Positions 5,800 to 8,605 of a stretch of DNA of 8,605 bases are shown in pieces. This DNA is from CAITNQ01 sp041661365 (lineage in GTDB: Bacteria > Latescibacterota > UBA2968 > UBA8231). The DNA lies in NCBI GenBank assembly GCA_041661365.1, contig JBAZUN010000252.1:1-8605 (forward strand), in the 5' to 3' direction. The notes beneath the pieces are model-generated. The model was given only the letters and a program-made list of their open reading frames with translations, had not been told where the DNA came from and did no database searches. The stretch's first letter is position 1. Each line of letters starts with the position of its first letter. Made by a program: the position numbers and the translations under genes.

Positions 5800-6906
5800 C
5801 TACCTGATCTTCAGGGTCGCCAGGCCGCACAGGGCCAGGATCCCCGCCACGATCCAGAACCGCACCACGATCTTGGTGTCGGCCAGTCCGCGCACGCGGA
5901 AGTGATCGTGGAGCGGGGCCCGCTCCAGGAACCGGCGCCCCAGCCAGCGCACCCCGACCTTGTCCTGCACCAGGGAGGACAGGGCCTCGCCGACGAACAC
6001 CCCGCCGACCAAGAGGAAGAGGAACTCCTGCTTGACCAGCACCGCCACGGTTCCCAGCAGCCCCCCCAGGGTCATCGAGCCGGTGTCGCCCATGATGACG
6101 TTGGCCGGATAGCAGTTGAACCACAGGAACCCCAGGCAGGCGCCGAAGACGATGGCGCAGATGACGGCCACCTCGCCCACCCCGGGGAAGAAGGGGAAGA
6201 TGAGGAAGGCCGAGATCCCGGCGTGGCTGGAGACGTAGGCGAAGACCCCGTACACGGCGATGACGAAGGAGGCCGGCACCACGGCCAGGCCGTCGATGCC
6301 GTCGGCGAGGTTGACCGCGTTGGCGACCGCGACCAGGGTGAAGGCGGCGAAGGGCACGTACCACCAGGACAGATCCAGCACCGGATTCTTGAAGAAGGGC
6401 ATGTAGAGGTGCGTGGCCATGCCGGCGGGCAGGGGCGACAGCCCGTCCACCACGTAGACCGCGCCGAAGCCGCAGGCGTAGAGGATCTGCAAGGCCAGCT
6501 TGGCCCGCTCGGACAGACCCCGCTCGCTGCTGCCGTGCCGCACCTTGAGGTAGTCGTCGATCGCCCCCAGACCGGCGAACCAGCCGATGGCGGCCAAGCA
6601 GATGAGCACGAAGCCGGTGTGCACCTTGCACCACAGCAGGATGCTGGCCAGCACCACCAGCACCAGCAGCTCGCCGCCGTAGGCCTTGGCCTGACGCCCG
6701 GGGGTCGACAGGTGGGCGTACTCCCGGGGAACGTCCCGGTGACCGCGGCGATAGAAAAGCAGGATGGCCCGGCTGCCGAGGGCGATGGTGAGGAGCAGGG
6801 CCGTGATGGCGCCGGCGATGACCCGGAAGCTGATCGAATCGACCAGCCGCAGGAAGGACAGGGCCTCGACGTGCCCGTGGAGATAGGTCCCCAGGTAGTA
6901 GATCAT
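5800..6906 (-). CDS. mraY: MraY-like phospho-N-acetylmuramoyl-pentapeptide transferase with altered signature motifs
   Basis: 368 residues (E. coli MraY has 360), starting at the ATG at 6906 with GGAG 6 nt upstream; MIYYLGTYLH at the start matches the usual MraY beginning. MraY is a polytopic inner-membrane enzyme that transfers phospho-MurNAc-pentapeptide from UDP to undecaprenyl phosphate, making lipid I. Visible family features: AIDDYLKV (D117/D118), NAVNLADGIDGLA (N199, D202, D205), WFNCYPANVIMGDTGSM (D274), GGVFVGEALS, and the C-terminal KIVVRFWI...GLATLKIR. Two regions differ from the norm. The cytoplasmic KxGTPTMGG signature reads GRQAKAYGG at 70-78, and the HHH box reads HDH at 333-335. 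The frame is unbroken across both, so these are not obvious frameshifts. It starts 17 bp after the murG-like gene, presumably one operon. Family membership is clear; that it makes standard lipid I is likely but not certain. Confidence 0.88.
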   Translation of the reverse strand: MIYYLGTYLHGHVEALSFLRLVDSISFRVIAGAITALLLTIALGSRAILLFYRRGHRDVPREYAHLSTPGRQAKAYGGELLVLVVLASILLWCKVHTGFVLICLAAIGWFAGLGAIDDYLKVRHGSSERGLSERAKLALQILYACGFGAVYVVDGLSPLPAGMATHLYMPFFKNPVLDLSWWYVPFAAFTLVAVANAVNLADGIDGLAVVPASFVIAVYGVFAYVSSHAGISAFLIFPFFPGVGEVAVICAIVFGACLGFLWFNCYPANVIMGDTGSMTLGGLLGTVAVLVKQEFLFLLVGGVFVGEALSSLVQDKVGVRWLGRRFLERAPLHDHFRVRGLADTKIVVRFWIVAGILALCGLATLKIR

Positions 6907-6912
6907 CTGAAT

Positions 6913-6916
6913 CTCC
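6913..6916 (-). promoter_or_regulatory. Ribosome binding site deciding the mraY start
   Basis: GGAG on the - strand, 6 nt before the ATG at 6906, in the 17-bp gap after the murG-like stop. It supports this start over the much longer in-frame extension to 7110, which would overlap the HEAT-repeat coding region of the upstream gene and has a low-complexity Pro/Gly/Arg sequence. Confidence 0.7.
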
Positions 6917-6923
6917 GCGGGCG

Positions 6924-8605
6924 TCAGCCCGGCGCCGGCCCGCGGGCAGCGGCCAGACGGCGGAGCGCCTCCTCGAGGGGGAACGTCGGCTGGAAATAGG
7001 GAGAGGTCGACAGGATCTGGTCGCGTTGGGCCGCCGCAATCGCCGGTTCCAGGACCCCCCGCTCGGCCAGCCCGACCAGGGCCTCGGCAACGCCCAGGCG
7101 GAACCGCCAATCGGGGTGCAGGTAGAACCGCTGGAGCAGGGGGAGTACGGCGGCGGAGGGGGCAACCCGCCCGAGGGCCCGGATCGCCTGTGCCACCACC
7201 GCGGAGGAGCGGTCTTCGAGGGCCTCGGCCAAGGCCGTTTCCAGCCGCGGGTCAGGGCCGAACAGCTCGCCCAGGGTGCGGGCCGCGGCGCCCCGCACCT
7301 CGAAGTACGGATCCAGGGACAAGGCGTTCAGCAGGGCCTCGCGCACCTCCCCGCCGGCCACCCCAAGGGGCAGGATCCCCAGCTCGACGACGTTGCGCCG
7401 CAGCAGACCGCAGTGGCGGAAGTCGCCGCCCAGCAACCGGCGACCCGGCCCGACCCGGTGGCGGTCGCCGAGGATGCCCAGCAGCAGGGGAAGGTGTTCG
7501 ACGTACCCCAGACACCCCACCAGCTTCACCCCCACGTTCCGCCGGCCCAGCGGGATCTCGTACCACCCCTCGGAGGTGAGCAGCCGGTCGGCCTGCGACC
7601 GCAGGTAGGCCAGCTCGGCCGGCTCCAGGGCCGCCGGTCCCCCGGCCTCGTCGACCCGCCGGCGGACCCAGCGCCAGAGCGCATTCGGATCCGACGGCAG
7701 GCTGGCGGCCCGCGGCGCCGGGAACTCCAGGCTCAAGGGGCCGGGTCGTCGGCCCGCCACCAGCCCCTCGATCTCGGCGTGGATCAACTCCAGGCTGTTC
7801 GTCAGGGGCACTGACCTGGCTGCCTCGCCCATGGTCCGGCAGGTATCCGGAGCATCGAGCAGCCCCAGGATCTCCCGGGCCAGTCGCTGCCCGTCGAGCC
7901 GGGTGACGACCCGCCCGTCCTGCCAGGAGGCCTGTTGATAGAGGACCCGGGCCGCCCCGCGACGCTCCAGCTCCCGGGCGTTGACCGCCTGGTGATCCTC
8001 GGCGGCCGAGGGGAGCGGCACGACCACCGAGGGCAGACCACAGACCCCGACCTCGGTGAGGGTGCTGGCGCCGCCGCGGCAGACCACCAGATCGGCGGCG
8101 GCATAGGCGTATTGAATCTCGTCGAGGTAGTCGAACCGCCGGTACCACGAACCGGTGTCGCCGGTGATGCCGGCCCGCTCCAGGGCCCGGGCCGTGTCCG
8201 GCACCGCGTCGTAATCAGGACCGACGTACCGGCCGGTGACGTGGAGGAGGAGGAGTCCCGGTCGCCGTCGCAGGAGCGGCAGGGCCTCGACCCCGGCCCC
8301 GTTGATCGCCCGGGCTCCCCCCGAACCGCCGAAGACGAAGACCACCTGCTGATCTGGGCCGATCCCGAGCCGGTCGCGGGCCGCGGGCCGATCCGGGAGG
8401 AGCAGCTCGCGACGCACCGGGTACCCGACCACGGCCACGCGCTTCATGTCGAACCAGCGGCCGGCTTCCTCGAAGGCCACGCCGATGCGGTCGGCCAGCC
8501 GTCCCAGCCGCTTGTTGAGCAGGCCGGGATAGGCGTTCGGCTCGTACAGGAAGACCTTGGCCCGGGACAGCCCCAACCGGGACAGGAATCCGTGCGCGAA
8601 GAGGA
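6924..8605 (-). CDS. murG: MurG-like GlcNAc transferase fused to a C-terminal HEAT-repeat domain (5' end outside window)
   Basis: The frame runs off the right edge (LFAHGFLSR precedes the TTG at 8576), so the N-terminal GT28 half with the lipid-side glycine loop is missing. Below, residue 1 is the TTG codon. MurG features: EPNAYPGLLNKRL (12-24), GYPVR (51-55), the UDP-sugar loop FGGSGGARAIN (82-92), YAYAAADLVVCRGGASTLTE (156-175) and EDHQAVNA (193-200). MurG adds GlcNAc to lipid I on the inner face of the membrane. The usual MurG would end near residue 275. Here about 270 more residues follow: a helical linker, then repeats of helix pairs that look like HEAT units at about 345-371, 391-421, 424-454, 456-488 and 489-519, clearest in EVRGAAARTLGEL and VVAQAIRALGRV. 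HEAT solenoids bind proteins or lipids; the partner is unknown. Some MurG positions deviate: GYPVR for GNPVR and GGSGGAR for GGSQGAR. The gene ends 17 bp before mraY. Confidence 0.87.
   Translation of the reverse strand, partial: LFAHGFLSRLGLSRAKVFLYEPNAYPGLLNKRLGRLADRIGVAFEEAGRWFDMKRVAVVGYPVRRELLLPDRPAARDRLGIGPDQQVVFVFGGSGGARAINGAGVEALPLLRRRPGLLLLHVTGRYVGPDYDAVPDTARALERAGITGDTGSWYRRFDYLDEIQYAYAAADLVVCRGGASTLTEVGVCGLPSVVVPLPSAAEDHQAVNARELERRGAARVLYQQASWQDGRVVTRLDGQRLAREILGLLDAPDTCRTMGEAARSVPLTNSLELIHAEIEGLVAGRRPGPLSLEFPAPRAASLPSDPNALWRWVRRRVDEAGGPAALEPAELAYLRSQADRLLTSEGWYEIPLGRRNVGVKLVGCLGYVEHLPLLLGILGDRHRVGPGRRLLGGDFRHCGLLRRNVVELGILPLGVAGGEVREALLNALSLDPYFEVRGAAARTLGELFGPDPRLETALAEALEDRSSAVVAQAIRALGRVAPSAAVLPLLQRFYLHPDWRFRLGVAEALVGLAERGVLEPAIAAAQRDQILSTSPYFQPTFPLEEALRRLAAARGPAPG

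Noticed and set aside
5791..5815. A possible bidirectional terminator between the converging membrane-protein and mraY genes (CCTGA-TCT-TCAGG at 5803-5815)
   Set aside because: The stem is only 5 bp, lies within the mraY coding end and has no T-run on either side.
5902..6999. A 365-codon open frame on + antisense to mraY
   Set aside because: Its product is dominated by Gly, Glu, Asp, Gln and His, the expected antisense image of a membrane protein in high-GC DNA, with no start signal.
6907..7110. An N-terminal extension of the mraY frame to a start at 7110
   Set aside because: It would overlap the murG-like coding region by about 190 bp with a Pro/Gly/Arg-rich leader; the ATG at 6906 has GGAG at the right distance and matches the normal MraY N-terminus.
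5735..7165. A 476-codon open frame on - overlapping mraY
   Set aside because: A shifted-frame shadow of mraY and the HEAT region; the mraY frame has all membrane segments and catalytic aspartates.

Overview
The window is very GC-rich and dense with genes whose third codon positions are mostly G or C. The set (RecG, a PilZ-type c-di-GMP effector, MraY and MurG homologues) is bacterial chromosome, most likely from a high-GC Gram-negative-type lineage. I cannot name the phylum. The MraY and MurG homologues differ from textbook proteobacterial ones at several signature positions, which hints at a less-sampled lineage, but this is inference. I see no mobile element, CRISPR array, tRNA or rRNA.

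Layout, left to right: (1) the C-terminal end of an NAD(P)-dependent SDR/epimerase-like protein on + (1-462, cut by the left edge). (2) On -, an apparent two-gene unit read leftwards, recG (4243-2132) followed after 33 bp by a 534-residue amidohydrolase (2098-494) made of two tandem TIM-barrel copies, the first of which has lost nearly all its metal ligands. (3) An AT-rich divergent intergenic region (about 4244-4351) between recG and a + strand PilZ gene (4352-5164). (4) A + strand gene for a four-helix membrane protein of unknown function (5314-5790), with a near-consensus sigma70-type promoter and a roughly 100-nt leader of its own. (5) On -, converging on it with a 9-bp gap, a murG-like gene (cut by the right edge) followed by an mraY-like gene, 17 bp apart.

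The last two genes belong together. They would carry out the two successive membrane steps of lipid II synthesis: MraY makes lipid I and MurG adds GlcNAc to it. Here they are in the order murG-mraY, without murD or ftsW between them, so this is not the usual dcw arrangement. The MurG homologue carries a C-terminal extension of about 270 residues with HEAT-like repeats. The MraY homologue lacks the normal KxGTPTMGG signature and has HDH where HHH is usual. Together these are the best candidates for something undescribed in the window: a variant lipid-linked glycan module. The tandem amidohydrolase with a dead-looking first half is the second.

The remaining genes (recG, PilZ, SDR) look like ordinary members of known families. 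Only recG is functionally certain.
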